Shown here in pieces: positions 20,401 to 30,406 of a stretch of DNA of 64,000 nucleotides. The DNA comes from Fistularia commersonii (lineage: Eukaryota; Chordata; Actinopteri; Syngnathiformes; Fistulariidae): positions 733,001 to 797,000 of the forward strand of contig JBBMNZ010000016.1 in the NCBI GenBank assembly GCA_037954325.1, written 5' to 3'. Under the pieces are notes generated by a model, which searched no databases, was not told the origin of the DNA, and worked only from the letters and a program-made list of their open reading frames with translations. A program made the translations under genes and the position numbers. The stretch's first letter is position 1. Each line of letters starts with the position of its first letter.

Positions 20401-22476
20401 GAATAGTAATTGTTCTTTTTAATAATACTTTTCACGCACACTCAATTATCTGCGCTCCATGTCCTTTCCATCACCACAGCCAATATCACCGTGCAGACGG
20501 ACATCCTGAAGCGGGTGTGTGACCGCTGAGACCTCTCTTAATTTTGAACCGGATCTCACTGCTGCTGCTCAGTGTAAAGTCCGGCTCAAATCTTCTTACT
20601 TTCAGCTGCTGCTGCTCGGACGAGGTGTGAGATTTATCAGCTACCATACACCTTATATCGGGGAATATCCCACTGGTGGATTTGGGGATGAGCTAAATAG
20701 TTGACATCATTCAACACTGAAATTTAGGGTTATGGTGTTCATATATTGCATTACCCCGGCACTAATGGGTTCATTCGGTGAGACAAACTGGTGCAATAAC
20801 AGATGTATCAGAAAAAAAAGGTCAAACTAAGTATGACCAGAGTCTTGCTCCTCTGACATCCCATCATTTGGACTAACTTGGAAGAACTTGATTAAAAGAG
20901 AAGAAAAGGTCAGCCAAAAAAATAGATTTTCAAAACACAATTAACAAAATGTCACAATTATCACTGATCTTTTCCTTCAATTCCCAAATGTTAAGTGAAG
21001 GTTTTAGGACTTGACTGGATTCTGCAGGTTCCTGCTGGAACAGCACCTGCATACGCAGAAACTAAACATTTATTCCTAAATTTCACATTTGTGTGTCCTG
21101 CTACCTAATGCTGGTCTGTGTGAGTCCAGATGGATGTGGGAGTGTGCAGAATGGTGAGCCAGCTCCAGTGACAAGGCCTGCTAATACAGACACCAGGGGG
21201 AGGTTTTAATTCAGGGTCTATCAGGTCAATACCGGCGCAGAGAGCCCCGACCACTCACACAGAGGAGAGTGCGGGGCAACTCTGCAATCCCGGGTTTCAA
21301 TCCCACTCTATGCCCAATTGCCGGCGATTTCCCTTCAATATCTGGGAGATGGTGGACGTGCCCAACACGTTCGGGATGAGTGCTACACACCAAAAGCACC
21401 ATTAGTTGGGCAGTCATCTGACACTGGAGACACCTCCCCCCACCTCGAACCCCCTTTCAGTCCAATCCTCTTTGCTCGCTGACCCTCCCACACCCTCTCA
21501 GCCTGCCACTGTTGTCTCATAAAAAAAAAAAAAAAAATCCTGCCTGGAGGCTGTCCGGCTCCACGCTGAGGATGAACACCTCACAAACCCCCTGCTCTAC
21601 AATCATCTTCTCAACAATAGCAGCCATATTTGTACCGCACAGGCACAATATAGATTTATTGTTATATCATTTAAGCCTTGAATCAATAATCTGTAATATA
21701 CATAATTTGATTATCAAATTATTATTATTGCTGTTATTTTTTTTATAAATGGACACATATTTTGATAACCAATTAAACAGTTCTAAAGGAATAAAAGTTG
21801 AAATTCTCAACGCAGAAAATATCCTCTTTTGCTTATGAAGCGATCATCACAGCAAATATGAAAGAAAATCAGCCATCCATCAATAATCAAATGTTTTTGC
21901 TGCAGCCCTAGATGTTCTAGAAGCCAATTCAGGACCAAGAGACAATCTCTGCACAAATCTTTTCCCCTGCAGAAAAAGTGAGTATTTTCCCCACGTGTTG
22001 TTAAATGGGTCTCAACTTCACATCCGGGGGAGTCCTGCCTTTCTTTCCTTTCAGGGAAAAAGATAGAATGGACAACAGAGAGGCAGCACTGGCCTATTTT
22101 TCTATGAGATTCTGTCCCAGTGTAACCATTAAAAGGTGGGGCTCTGGAGGGGGGAGGGATGGAGTGGAGTCCCAGGAGGTCACCATTGTAGGCACACATT
22201 CAATGCTCTTCACCTTCTGAAACCAGGAGCGTCAATGCATAAAAACACGGAGCCCGGAGTTGCCGGCGGGGATTCACCTGAGCTGTCCATGGTGCTGCAG
22301 TCCTCCTCCCGCAGCGGGCCCGCCTTCGGTCCGAGACTGGCCGCTAGAGACGCTCCGAAGGTGCCGCCGCCGCCTCCCCTGCCGGTGCCGAAGCTCTCCC
22401 CGCCGCTATCGACCAACTGCAAAGATTCGTAGCCATCGTAACTGGTCTTTTTCTTGTAGGCCCCCAGCAAGCTCAT
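3262..22476 (-). CDS. dnajc6: dnajc6 (auxilin), 5' part of gene, five coding exons, continues off the left edge
   Basis: Auxilin is a neuronal J-domain co-chaperone that recruits Hsc70 to strip clathrin from coated vesicles; its N-terminal half is a non-catalytic PTEN-like phosphatase/C2 module that binds phosphoinositides. On the minus strand five exons join in frame (199+136+50+149+123 nt = 219 codons). Recognisable auxilin words include MSLLGAYKKKTSYDGYESLQ, GGGLLDMVKGGAGKFFSN, YTKGELDIAYITSRII, VEDIRSFLDSRHADHYTVFN and APSLHNLFAVCKNMHNWL, all in family order. The tensin-type phosphatase domain starts in exon 3 and the window ends at the phosphatase-loop cysteine in exon 5. The rest of the phosphatase domain, the C2 domain, the clathrin/AP2-binding linker and the C-terminal J domain are not in the window. 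The neighbour ak4 lies upstream in the same orientation, as in tetrapods. All splice sites are GT-AG. GAK (auxilin 2) is unlikely because the N-terminal kinase is absent and the neuronal auxilin N-terminus is present. Confidence 0.96.
4424..4506 (+). repeat. retroposon-type tail repeat, copy 1
   Basis: An 83-bp segment from CCCACTTGACTC to AAAGTATTCTGATTC that recurs at 9768-9850. It resembles the conserved 3' tail of fish retroposons ending in ATTCTGATTC repeats. It is nested in the family C element. Confidence 0.6.
4520..4800. repeat. 76-bp tandem repeat, about 3.7 units
   Basis: The word GTGTATGAG (or GTGTGCTGAG) recurs at about 4524, 4600, 4676 and 4752, a 76-bp period. Units share TTCAGAGAAAAGGTAAAATAA. 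The array lies inside the family C hAT-like element. Confidence 0.85.
4918..5125 (+). other. unexplained open segment ending at a donor-like site
   Basis: Plus-strand frame open from before 4918 (GCC GTT TCA...) to a GACG|GTTAGT site near 5125, about 68 codons with no stop. It reads like protein (for example CPYTDAGVAALLGANQITQT). I do not recognise the family. It starts beside an AGAATCAGAAT word typical of retroposon tails, so it may be a degraded retroelement or pseudogene fragment, not a working exon. Confidence 0.25.
5280..5462 (+). repeat. tRNA-type SINE-like repeat
   Basis: Contains the words GGTAGAGCAGGTGTCC, GTTAGTGGTTCCACC (box B-like), GTGTCCTTGGGCAAGACA and GGGTGAATGAATG, all in the order seen in common fish SINE-like repeats. 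The copy is diverged. Confidence 0.6.
5840..6024. other. retroposon tail-like fragment and intron
   Basis: The words CTTTATTGATCCCATGCTTGGGAAATTG are the inverted type of a common fish LINE/SINE tail. Nothing coding was recognised. Confidence 0.35.
6025..6116. repeat. (TA)n-(TG)n-(TA)n compound microsatellite
   Basis: Uninterrupted TG from about 6043 to 6105, flanked on both sides by TA repeats. Confidence 0.98.
6462..6610 (-). CDS. dnajc6: dnajc6 exon 4
   Basis: A 149-nt exon from a CAG acceptor (6613-6611) to a GTGAGT donor (6461-6456), ending in phase 0. It encodes VMTYPAESVQIGYQNHVEDI and then RSFLDSRHADHYTVFNLSQR. This is the auxilin phosphatase-domain segment before the catalytic-type loop. 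Its reading joins exon 3 seamlessly (RII-VM). Confidence 0.96.
6948..6997 (-). CDS. dnajc6: dnajc6 exon 3
   Basis: A 50-nt micro-exon between a TAG acceptor (7000-6998) and a GTAAGT donor (6947-6942). With the split codon it encodes TYTKGELDIAYITSRII, the opening strand of the PTEN-like phosphatase domain of auxilin/GAK proteins. Confidence 0.95.
7804..8497. repeat. cluster of four (TG/CA)n microsatellites
   Basis: Pure or nearly pure dinucleotide tracts at 7804-7850, 8052-8095, 8281-8320 (CA sense) and 8441-8497. The third is inverted relative to the others. Confidence 0.97.
9768..9850 (+). repeat. retroposon-type tail repeat, copy 2
   Basis: Matches 4424-4506 over its length (CCCACTTGACTCTTGCAGAA ... 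GTATTCTGATTC). It is followed by SINE-like sequence with CCAGGGTTTAACAGCTGG and ATGAATAATGAATG to about 9930. Confidence 0.6.
12320..12975 (+). mobile_element. Tigger-like (pogo superfamily) element, 656 bp
   Basis: The termini TACAGTGGACCCTGTCTACT and, inverted, TACAGTATACCCTCACTTTT give weak TIRs with TA duplications. The interior has broken HTH-type words (KRSRKMLTIADKINRLNM), then CGACATTGCAGCATCAACCA and ACATTACTAAAGACGAAGCT, typical of a jerky/CENP-B-like transposase N-terminus. It is non-autonomous or internally deleted. Confidence 0.65.
13270..14886 (-). mobile_element. fragment of a second BED-type hAT transposase, interrupted by family A hAT
   Basis: Minus-strand frame from 14886 gives SYELYFLAQNMSH..., KYDEEYVVLCFTVTT and VSKNVVSRQHEAK. 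It resumes past the inserted element as TLHPYYADKPLGVFSAK near 13340-13300. This order (KYDEEY-FT, then a BED-like H-K..H region, then KPLGVF) resembles the N-terminus of SCAND3/ZBED-like hAT proteins. The gene is broken and only the N-terminal part is present. Confidence 0.5.
13395..14598 (-). mobile_element. hAT element, family A, copy 1 (1204 bp)
   Basis: Starts CAGGGGTGTCAAACTCAT and ends GTTTGACACCCCTG. It is flanked by a perfect 8-bp duplication CCTTAATT (13387-13394 and 14599-14606). On the minus strand it has relics of a BED-finger transposase (PLCLACLQQVSVF, YETHQSEKYDSL, RRDKINELLAGL). Stops break the frame. Confidence 0.9.
15334..15469 (-). CDS. dnajc6: dnajc6 exon 2
   Basis: This 136-nt exon runs from an AG acceptor (15471-15470) to a GTAAGT donor (15333-15328). 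It encodes DMDGNYGGGLLDMVKGGAGK followed by a lysine/threonine-rich segment ending VMHQVA. This is the conserved linker before the phosphatase domain of auxilin. It enters in phase 1 and leaves in phase 2, so skipping it would shift the frame. Inverted hAT copies lie in both flanking introns. Confidence 0.95.
15470..16739. other. dnajc6 intron 1, no gene recognised
   Basis: Unique-looking sequence with a short direct repeat around AAGGTTTC at 16005-16036. ORFs here lack family features. Confidence 0.4.
16740..18404 (+). mobile_element. pogo-like element split by hAT copy 2
   Basis: ATG at 16870 begins MAPVTKHAYKVEFKLEAISH; the frame is cut at 16935 by the hAT. It resumes at 18165 as DDGNRAAAKELNMNESMVQK followed by WRKQADK. 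This is the N-terminal helix-turn-helix of a pogo-type transposase. The right end CTTATGGCCCGCAAAATACG is at 18385-18404. The left terminus is not clear. The remainder of the transposase is absent. Confidence 0.75.
16936..18161 (+). mobile_element. hAT element, family A, copy 2 (1226 bp), inverted relative to copy 1
   Basis: Starts CAGGGGTGACATACG and ends GAGTTTGACAGCCCTA. The flanking 8-mers TGGTAGAT and CAGTAGAT match at 6 of 8. Plus-strand transposase relics (KPLCLACLQQVSVF, HYKTHHSKKYDSL, RRDKINEFLAGLRKQ, ISEAAVKAGYLIASKNVQ) correspond to copy 1. Confidence 0.9.
20127..20402 (+). repeat. tRNA-type SINE-like repeat
   Basis: Box A-like TGGCACAGCGG and box B-like GGTTTGATTCC lie about 40 bp apart. 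Downstream are ACAGTCCAAAAGTAATGCAG and a GAATGAATGAATAG tail. This is the order of the abundant fish repeat beginning with a Pol III promoter. Confidence 0.7.
21230..21537 (+). repeat. candidate retroposed element with A17 tail
   Basis: A GC-rich body with a box B-like GGGTTTCAATCCC ends in a run of 17 A (21521-21537) after GTTGTCTCAT. A SINE or a retroposed transcript is likely; the family was not recognised. Confidence 0.45.
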
Positions 22477-22900
22477 ACCCGAAAAAAATACAAAGACGCT
22501 CCGCCGGGACGCCGAAGACGAAACTAGCCCCGACACAGTAGCCGCGTCAGCCGCCCCCGCGTCACCGCGTCCCCCGCCGCTGCGTGCAGCACATGTCCAG
22601 GGAGGAGAGGACGAGCCGTCTCTGGGCTGCGGACAGAAACAACCGTCCTTTCGCTCCTCGTCCCTCCTCCCTCCCCTCTCTCTCTCTCTCTTTTTCCTCA
22701 GTGCCGCATTTTACTACGCCGCTGCGACTGGAGGGGGAAGCCCGCCGCGGACCGGACCGGACCGGGTCCTGCTGGCTCTGGTACCCGCTCCTCCGGACGC
22801 GTACAGTGGGCAAACTGCAAGCTGCAGCCCCAGCAGACTGTGCAGAGCTGTTGTCTATGAACGAACCGGCCCTGGAGGTCTTAAAGGGACAGGGCACCTC
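22260..22900 (-). promoter_or_regulatory. CpG-rich promoter region of dnajc6 (proximal)
   Basis: This is a dense run of CpG around and upstream of the dnajc6 MSLLG exon, in otherwise AT-rich DNA. It includes a short (CT)n tract near 22677-22692 on the plus strand, (GA)n on the transcribed strand. It has the composition of a vertebrate CpG-island promoter. No TATA box was identified, and the transcription start is not defined by sequence alone. Confidence 0.6.
22278..22476 (-). CDS. dnajc6: dnajc6 exon 1 (first coding exon, MSLLG isoform)
   Basis: The ATG is at 22476-22474 and 66 codons follow. The exon begins MSLLGAYKKKTSYDGYESLQ, has a glycine-rich stretch around residues 34-38, and ends TMDSS. 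It stops one base into the next codon before a GTGAAT donor (phase 1), which matches exon 2. The MSLLG start matches a known vertebrate auxilin isoform. The exon lies in a CpG-rich island. An upstream in-frame ATG (22536) exists, but homology supports the MSLLG start. Confidence 0.93.
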
Positions 22901-25900
22901 AAATACCCGGAGTTCCGTAACACCTGACTGTGACATGGGCCATCATCAGCCCCTTTCACACAAGAGGAACTTTTTGCAGGTCCTAGAACCCTCTCAGGAA
23001 CTGGTCCTGTTTCTTGGTGCACTGGGACATGGAGCATTTTAGCTCCAGGGGCTTTTTACAGTTCCACAGGAACTCGTGACAATAGTGCCTGGTGATTGGC
23101 GGAAATCCTAAGGCATGCCCATGACCAGATTATTCTTGTGGAGCGGCATTTTTAAAGTCTACCATGGTCACTGATCAGATGTTTTCTTGAGATAAAATGG
23201 ACAGAACCAAGTAAAGCAACGAAGATGTCAGAGCTACTCTGGCCTGCTACGCCTCACAGGAGTTTCCAGGACTCGCAGAGGAACATCTTCATTTCGGCCA
23301 GAATAAGTGCTGAGTTAACTAACGGCTAACAGGATCTTTCACAATGTAAGGAGAAGATAAAAACACTCCAACCATCTGATAGTCCACGGTTATTATTCCA
23401 TGAACACTGTGGCAGCCTCCACCTCCATGTTGTCTTCCTTTTCTTCTTCAGTGGTTTGTTTTTGAGTGTGGAGCTTACGTCACATCAGAATACCCTGGTC
23501 CCTATCTGCCTTAGGGAATGCAAACTAAGAGATTCCCATGGCGGAAGCAAGTTCTTAGAACGAAATTTAAGCTTAAAACTGCGTTATCAGAACTTTTCAG
23601 TCCAAAAAGCAATGATTATTACTACGGACTTACTGATTGAACGTTTTCAGATCCAGATCAGGGCCTCTCACATTCAAACCATTTCCAACCAAAGTTAATA
23701 AATTCATTTTGTGGCTGATTAACCTGCAGGTTAAGGTCACACAGATCAGTATCCCATGATGGCTACACATGGTGCGCTTTCGACCTCCTAACATTTTTTC
23801 CCCATAGCCCTATCTATCATTGTTTCATCCTCGGAAAGACTGGCTGCATTGTCGTAGCTTAGGTTGATCCATTTGCTGATGTCATTTGGCCGCATTGTTC
23901 TTGGTCTTGTTCGTCACTGAGCTTCAAGAAATCATTTTTGCATGGTACTCCTTCTGGGGAAGTGGACAAAAAATTTCAATGTCTTGATCTGGATGACGTC
24001 AAAGAGGCGTTGTTGGGGTGGATTCTCCTGAGGACTTCTTGGTTGAAAATTTATCACAAAACATTTTCTGGAGAACAACCAGAAGCAGTTTTACAATCCT
24101 CTCATGGCAGTAGATCATCAATCATCAGCATTTTCTAGCAAGAAACAGGTCTGATTTGGTTCCTTGACATTTGTTTTAAAGAGCTGGATCAGGGCCACAG
24201 CAGTCAATAACATTAGAGAAGAGTTGTCATCTTCAACTAAATGGGCACAGTGAGGTTTGCTGCCTTTAACCAACAACATCGTCAGTAAGTGGGTGAAGAG
24301 AAGGACAGTTCTGTTAAGTCCTTGGGGAAACGTTGTGACATTGTCTGCCCTCCTGGTAGTTGAGACAGAGCACAGTACCATTGCAGGATAGATCTCCTGG
24401 CCTTGTTATCAGGGGAAATGTAAATAGTAAGACAACAGCACCATGCTTTGTCAGGAAGGGGAAAATCCCCCTGATAGTTCAACCCGCTAAGTCTGAATTC
24501 TAATTGGCTCAATGTAACGTGAATAAATTCCAACAAAAGCTTTGAATGTGCAATTTTTATTCCCAATTGTATGCTATGACCCCGAGTCCATGCGGCGCGA
24601 CACATTGACGACTGATGCATGCTTCCTTCCTTGGCCTCATCCCCTGGCAACAGAGACCCTGCATGGTTCTGGAACGAGGACACGAGCCTGGGAAACTTTT
24701 GGGAGAGCAGGGGGAGCTCAAGACCCAGCGGGAACTGAATGTCCAAAAAGAGAGGAACGATACCCCCGCTGTAACCGGATGCAAAGTGCTGCCACTCCAT
24801 TGTCGCCATTGGAGTGTCCTGTCTTGCTCAGAACTGTGCCACCCAATATTTACCCCTGGAGACCCATTGCTTTAGGGGGGAAACTCCAACTTCAGCCGGG
24901 AAGCAAGCTCTGAATCACAATCAGCTATCCAGCCATACAATGGAAAATACTGGACTCACATAAAATAATAGCAGATCAACTGAAGACCATTGTTTTCTAC
25001 CGTCAATCTCATTTATGTTTCACAAACACTCACTGATGACAGCTTCTTGGTCAGACAAAGCACATGGATATACTGTATAGGGCCTCAGCGAGAGAAAAAA
25101 TCAAAAGCCTGATAATCAGAGCCCCTTCTATGTGACGTATCTGTTGATACATGATGTTTATCATCATAACATGGAATATCTGAAATGTTTTTCAATCCAC
25201 GGCATATGAACACTGCAAACAAACTACACATGGTACATGAAATAGTTTGATTCCAAAATTGTGAAGAGAAGATCCTAAATGCTGCAATGAAGCAACACGG
25301 ACATGACCATTAAATCTATATTTTCAATAATGGATCTAAGTTTTCCATCCAAAGGCCAATTACATTCTGAACACCAGGCTGTGGTTGAAAACACGTTGTG
25401 AATACTTGCGGTTTCTTGACCTCAGTTTCCACTTGCTTAAGGGTTAGAACAATATTTAGATGTTATTTGATGACATGCTTGCTGTATCATTATTGCTGCA
25501 ACAGAAATAAGATGAAGTAAGGCCTCCAGAGCAATAATTGGCCTTCACTGAAACATCAAAGCATAAGCCTATGTCCAAAAGCAAAAGCAGACCCACCTCT
25601 GGTGATCACTGAATTTGGTTTGGATTTTAAATTGCACTTATGAAGTGCATCCATTTTCTTCCGTAAAGAAAAGCCTTTAACTGTCCTCCGGGCGGTTGCC
25701 TAACCATGTCACAGACTGCAGCTTCCTACAAGAATGGAGTTCAAAATATTCCTGTTACCATTCTCCTGAAGGACCGGATTAATGATTACCTTGCAGTAAA
25801 CGCAGAATCAAGGAATGTGCTGGTTCAGCTGTAGGACTTCAATCTACTGCTACTTGTGACGATTGAGTTTTTCTTATTATAAAAGTATATGAAGGTCAAA

Positions 25901-27429
25901 GGGCAGCTATTTTAGGGGGTTTTAGATATTCATTGTCTCTTAGACAGTCTCTTAGAGTCAGTATTCCCAACCCTACTTCAGTCATTTTTTGTTTTATTTT
26001 CCGGCTCATGGTTTAGCTCCTGTCATTAAAGCAGTCTTTGCTTCCTTTTACCTCTTCTTTCAGCAGTCACATTGTCCTATTTCATCTTCAGTGGCTCAGT
26101 CAGATTTCAAAATGACTGATTTCTTCTTAGAATTTTTCGATATTCTTTTTAGTTTAAGCATACTAACCATTGTTGAAATTTCATAGACAGGATGTTTGCC
26201 TTTCTTTTTTGCACCTTTCTTTGTTTATCTTTCTCTCACTTGCAGAAGACTATCATTTGTTGATTCAATATTTATATCAGGTCAGTTAATATTGACACTG
26301 TTTTACTTATAACACTTTATTATCAAACACCTTCTTAAATTATGTTTGAATACAGTAAAGTTTATCTGTACTTTGGATTTTTAAACTGATTATCATCCGG
26401 CTGCAGTTTAAGACACGGGATTGAACTGTCCAGGTATTTGACATCAATGGGATCATGTGACCTGTAAGCTAACGTTGACCTTTCTTCCACTTCAAACACC
26501 TTATGCTGATTGTTCATCCACTAAAGGCCAGTGCATCTGCAGGTTTCAGAATTAAATAAAACCATAGTTCTTCCTATGATTTGACATCTGACTCGTCTGA
26601 ATGCCTCCAGCTTTCAAAAGGCAAAAGTGACCGGCCGCCGACCTTTAACGGCCCATGTATATCCTGCTAAAACCATGCTTCGCATGGATGTTTATTTGAG
26701 CTACTCTGATCATAAAAGCAAGCTGGGGCCAGTAAGATAAGAGACAGAAGCTTGATGAAAAAGGGGAGCTCTATTCCCGCCCTGAACAACTGTGTGTGTG
26801 TGGGGGGGGGGGGCACAGCAACTTCCCTTCCATCGACCGTCGAGTTCAGCAGAGCACCTGACGACCAGGTGCTGCACCTGGTGTGTGGGCGCTTACTATG
26901 TGGATGCACATTCACATAAGTGTGATTGAAAAACCAGGGCTGACTTCACCCTCACATTGTTCTTATTATTATTATTCTTTTCCCTTCTGGGGTCACCACA
27001 GCGAATCAACCTCCTTCATCTAACCCTATTCCTTTGCACATACTTCAGATAAATGAGAAAATACATAATAGGAAAAACGCCTTGCTAATTAAATGCAAAT
27101 CAAGTAAATGTAAATATGCATGACGAAGACCCATATCTTCCTGCTCTTCCTTCCTCTGAAGGGATGAGTCAGTCTCACTCCACTGGGACACCGAGCTTTT
27201 AATCTGGTCACGTGACTCTCGTGAAGCCATTCTATTGGATGACGCATTGACGAGCGAGCGAGAGAGCGAACCTGTCCTCTCCACACTGCTAGGCTGTGGA
27301 TGGTGAATCCCCTACGGTCTTATTTATGATGACGGTGCAAAATAAACAAGCAGACAGATAAACAAATAGGAAAAAGAAACAACCCCAGGTTTTGATAATG
27401 CGATTAGATTTTTTGTTCAAAACTGCGCT
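22901..27429. other. interval between the two dnajc6 first exons, no gene recognised
   Basis: Mostly moderate-GC unique-looking sequence. A 175-codon minus ORF (24282-24809) lacks family features. There is a G11 run near 26802-26812. No TE with clear ends was identified. Confidence 0.4.
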
Positions 27430-28220
27430 ACGGTAGTGACGTCATCACGTCCTCACCTGGAGCACTGACCGTTAGCTAGCTAGCATAGGACAGCCGGTGG
27501 ATGCTAGCTGCCGCGGGCAGTATTGTAGAAAATGCAGCCGCGGCAGTACCTGTTTCGCCCGCGGGGTTTGAAAAAAGGGAGGGAGTAAGATAACCCCCGT
27601 CCAGTTCACCGACAACAGCCTACTCGATGCGGGGTGCAAACATTCCTCCGCGGATGGGTAGTTGACTGATGCGCGTCGAGGCGGAGGGGGGGAGATGAAG
27701 ATGCTCAGCCGAGGTAACCCCGGCGTTATGTAACACCCGCAACCGCCACTCTCTCTCTCTCTCTCACTCTCCTCCTCCTCCGTTACCGCCCGGTTCGACG
27801 CTTAATAAAAAAAACAACCCGGCGCGGTGTTACCTGTCTTTGCGACGTCTAGCATTCTGCCCCCGGGGTAGCCGTCCTGCGCCGCGAATGGAGATGCGCT
27901 TCCTCTTTCGGACGCCGACCCTTGGTTTGTCATTCGCCGCGAGTCAAAGGTCACAACGGTGCGGGAGGTCTGGAGGGACGCGGGGCGTTGAAAAATTAAA
28001 GGGATAACTATTTGTGAATGCAGCGTTCGCTGCGGTGGTACGGTTACATTTTTTGACGTCTGAGCATCAAACCGGGTCCCGCGATGGCGCTCGGTAAATC
28101 AGTGGGAGACGTGAGTGAGAGGGAAGGGAACCGAAGGAAGGCGGCGGGGGCATCAGCGCCGCTTAGCGGATCCAAGCGGAACTGCAAGATGCAGCAGGAT
28201 AAAACCCCAGTCGGACCACA
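27430..28220 (-). promoter_or_regulatory. second CpG island, candidate distal dnajc6 promoter
   Basis: About 800 bp rich in CpG, with a palindromic CRE-type site TGACGTCA at 27437-27444 and a (CT)n tract at about 27751-27770. It contains the candidate alternative first exon. Nothing else recognisable as a gene lies within it. It sits between dnajc6 exon 1 and the ak4 3' end, so it is most simply a distal dnajc6 promoter. Confidence 0.5.
27834..27933 (-). CDS. candidate alternative first coding exon of dnajc6
   Basis: Inside a strong CpG island, the minus strand has ATG at 27933-27931 followed by 33 open codons (MTNQGSASERGSASPFAAQD, then GYPGGRMLDVAKT). One further base precedes a GTAACA donor. 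The phase-1 exit matches entry into dnajc6 exon 2, giving ...AKT-D-MDGNYGG. Vertebrate auxilin is known to have isoforms with different N-termini from separate promoters, so an upstream alternative start is reasonable. The peptide itself is not one I recognise, and it could be 5'UTR or belong to an unrelated transcript. Transcript data would settle it. Confidence 0.45.
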
Positions 28221-28244
28221 ACGCCTTCACCTTCCTTAAAGTTA

Positions 28245-28745
28245 ACTCATTCATTCATTCATCCATTCATTTTCAAAATCGTTATCTTGCAGTCAGGGTA
28301 GACTATCCCAGTAAGTCAGTGAGAGGCAGGGTTCACCCTGGACCATACAGAAACCAACAAACATTCACACACCACATAAAGACAAGCATTCACTCTCATT
28401 CACATGTCAGAGACGTAAAACCATGCACTCTCATTTGCACACTGCACAGAGACATACAACCATTCACACATCAGATTCATTCAGTCAGTCACTAGTTATG
28501 TCAGGAACAGACATGCAACCATTCACCCTCTCATTCACACATCATATAGAGACATAAACCACTCACCCTTTCATTCTACATCAGGGGAATTTCCTCCTGC
28601 ATGTGTTTGGACTGTGTGTGGAATCTGGTGAACCCTGAGGAAGCCCACGGAGACACGGAGAACATGGTGACTCCACACAGACTGTGGGAATCCTACCGGG
28701 GAACTTCTGGTTGAGACGGGGGCGCTGACTGCTGCACCACCTGAA
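28245..28745 (-). repeat. inverted SINE-like element with internal minisatellite
   Basis: Begins CATTCATTCATTCATCC and ends GGGGCGCTGACTGCTGCACC, which is the inverted form of the SINE at 20127. Inside, units like ACAACCATTCACCCTCTCAT followed by TCACACATCATATAGAGACA recur three or more times. Confidence 0.7.
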
Positions 28746-30030
28746 AATTTTGTCTACCGCCTTTTTTTAAAATGACACATATCTGATGTTTAAACAGAAG
28801 GAGAGCATCAGGCAGATGTTTGAACATCACCTTCACTAGTAGTAGATACCCCGCCATGAAGTGGTCCCAGATGGTCCACTACTAATATTACCATTTTATT
28901 GGAGGAGCCAACGAGAAACAATTGAAACAACAAATAGGGATCACACTTCCGCTCTCAGGAAAACATAATTATATATTTTTTTTCATTCCTGTACTTGGTG
29001 GGCTGGATGGAGGGAAATGCACTTTCCTGTGTCGCATGCTGCTCCTCGTCTACAAACTGCAACTCCGCCCCTTCTGTCCAATGCAGAAACTAGATGAGTG
29101 TGCTATCCGTGACACAACCAGTGGCTCCACCCTGATGCACACAGGATTTATTTGCAGATCTTAGAGGATTAGAAAAGAAGAGCATTGGCTGAAGGATGGC
29201 TGCTTATCTGCGCAAGTCAAGAATAGCATTTGTAACATTTGTGTGGAGTGCACAGCCACACCCCCTCTTGTCTGTGGAGGTTTTCAGTCATCCGGGTCAT
29301 GGTGAATTCTTGTCAAAATCTTCTTGTCTTTGCAACTCTAGTTGTCAGATTCAACAAGAGCACCCCCCTCTTATTCTGGATCCCTGACAGAAAGGAGAGG
29401 CAAGCTATTATTAAGATTTGAAATGAAATCATTTCCTTATTCAGTGTTAAAGCATAAGAAACAACCTGCGATCCCCTCTATCCTACAAATTTCTCACACC
29501 AGTATATACACTTGAAGAAACACAGAATAACTTTTCCCTAATTAGCAAACATCCATAGAATGAGCCTTTTTCCATTTATCCCCCCCGCCCCCGGAATGCA
29601 ATGTGTTTGCACGGCATCATGTCTCAACATCCTGGAAAAAATGAAAAATCCTTTGGGCAATGGCACTTGGGTGTGAGCGGGCACAACTAAAATGCCACCC
29701 AGGCGTTTGAGCAATCGGTCAGGCCGGCTAGCAAACAACCCCCCGCAAGACTGTCTGGCTTCAATGGGCTCCAGCCTAATGAGGTGAACATCTGTTGACT
29801 CCACATGTCTGCAGAGGGCATGGCGACACAGAAAAATCTCACATCTTGCACCAGTCTGATAGTGACGCATGGAAATCGGTTCCCATCTTGAGGAAAAGAT
29901 AATCTAGCTTTATCATTCCTTTTTGCCGAAATTTGGAAGAATGATTAAAACCTGCTTTGCAAGCAGTTAAAGTGATCATTTATGATACGCCTGTGGCTGC
30001 TTCTTGAATGTGTCAGACCTTACTTAAATG
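28746..30030. other. intergenic, no gene; diverged repeat
   Basis: 29255-29370 holds a diverged inverted copy of the repeat at 62470-62520 (GTGGAGGTTTTCAGTCATCC, GGTGAATTCTTG). No exon was recognised. Confidence 0.4.
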
Positions 30031-30039
30031 CAAGTGAGA

Positions 30040-30406
30040 CCAGCAATGCTGTACGGGTTGGAGACAGTGGCATTAAAGAACGACAGGAAGCAGAGCTGGA
30101 GGTCAGAGAGATGAAGATGCTGAGGTTCTCTTTGGGAGTGATTAGGATGGATAGGATCAGGAATGAGTCAATCAGAGGGACAGCACATGTTAATGATATG
30201 GTTTGCTCATGTGCAGAGGAGGGATAGTGAATATATTGGTAGACGGATGCTGGAATTGGAGGTCTAGAGGAAGATTTGTGAACATAGAGACAGATATGGA
30301 GTTAGTTGGTGCGAGAGAGGAGGATACACAGAATAGTGTTCGATGGTAAAGGTTGATTCGCTGTGGTGACCCCTGAAGGGAAAAGCTCAAAGGAAAAGAA
30401 GTAGAA
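30040..30406 (+). mobile_element. RTE-like LINE, 3' fragment
   Basis: Plus frame has RQEAELEVREMKMLRFSLGV and RMDRIRNESIRGTAHV. It ends in GAAGGGAAAAGCTCAAAGGA, the 3' end shared with the copies at 31.98, 46.1 and 50.6 kb. It is frameshifted and 5'-truncated. Confidence 0.75.

Larger units (their letters stand above)
18405..22277. other. dnajc6 intron 1, remainder
   Basis: A retroposon-tail fragment is near 18600-18650 (TTCCTTCGGGATAAATAAAG then CATCTCATCT repeats). SINE copies are at 20127-20402 and 21230-21537. The rest shows no recognisable gene. Confidence 0.4.

Noticed and set aside
22562..23042. Long ORFs on both strands over the dnajc6 CpG island
   Set aside because: GC-rich sequence has few stop codons; the reading frames have no homology words and overlap the promoter.
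24282..24809. 175-codon minus-strand ORF between the two dnajc6 CpG islands
   Set aside because: No recognisable domain; several overlapping ORFs on both strands in the same place suggest chance. Conservation would be needed to revive it.
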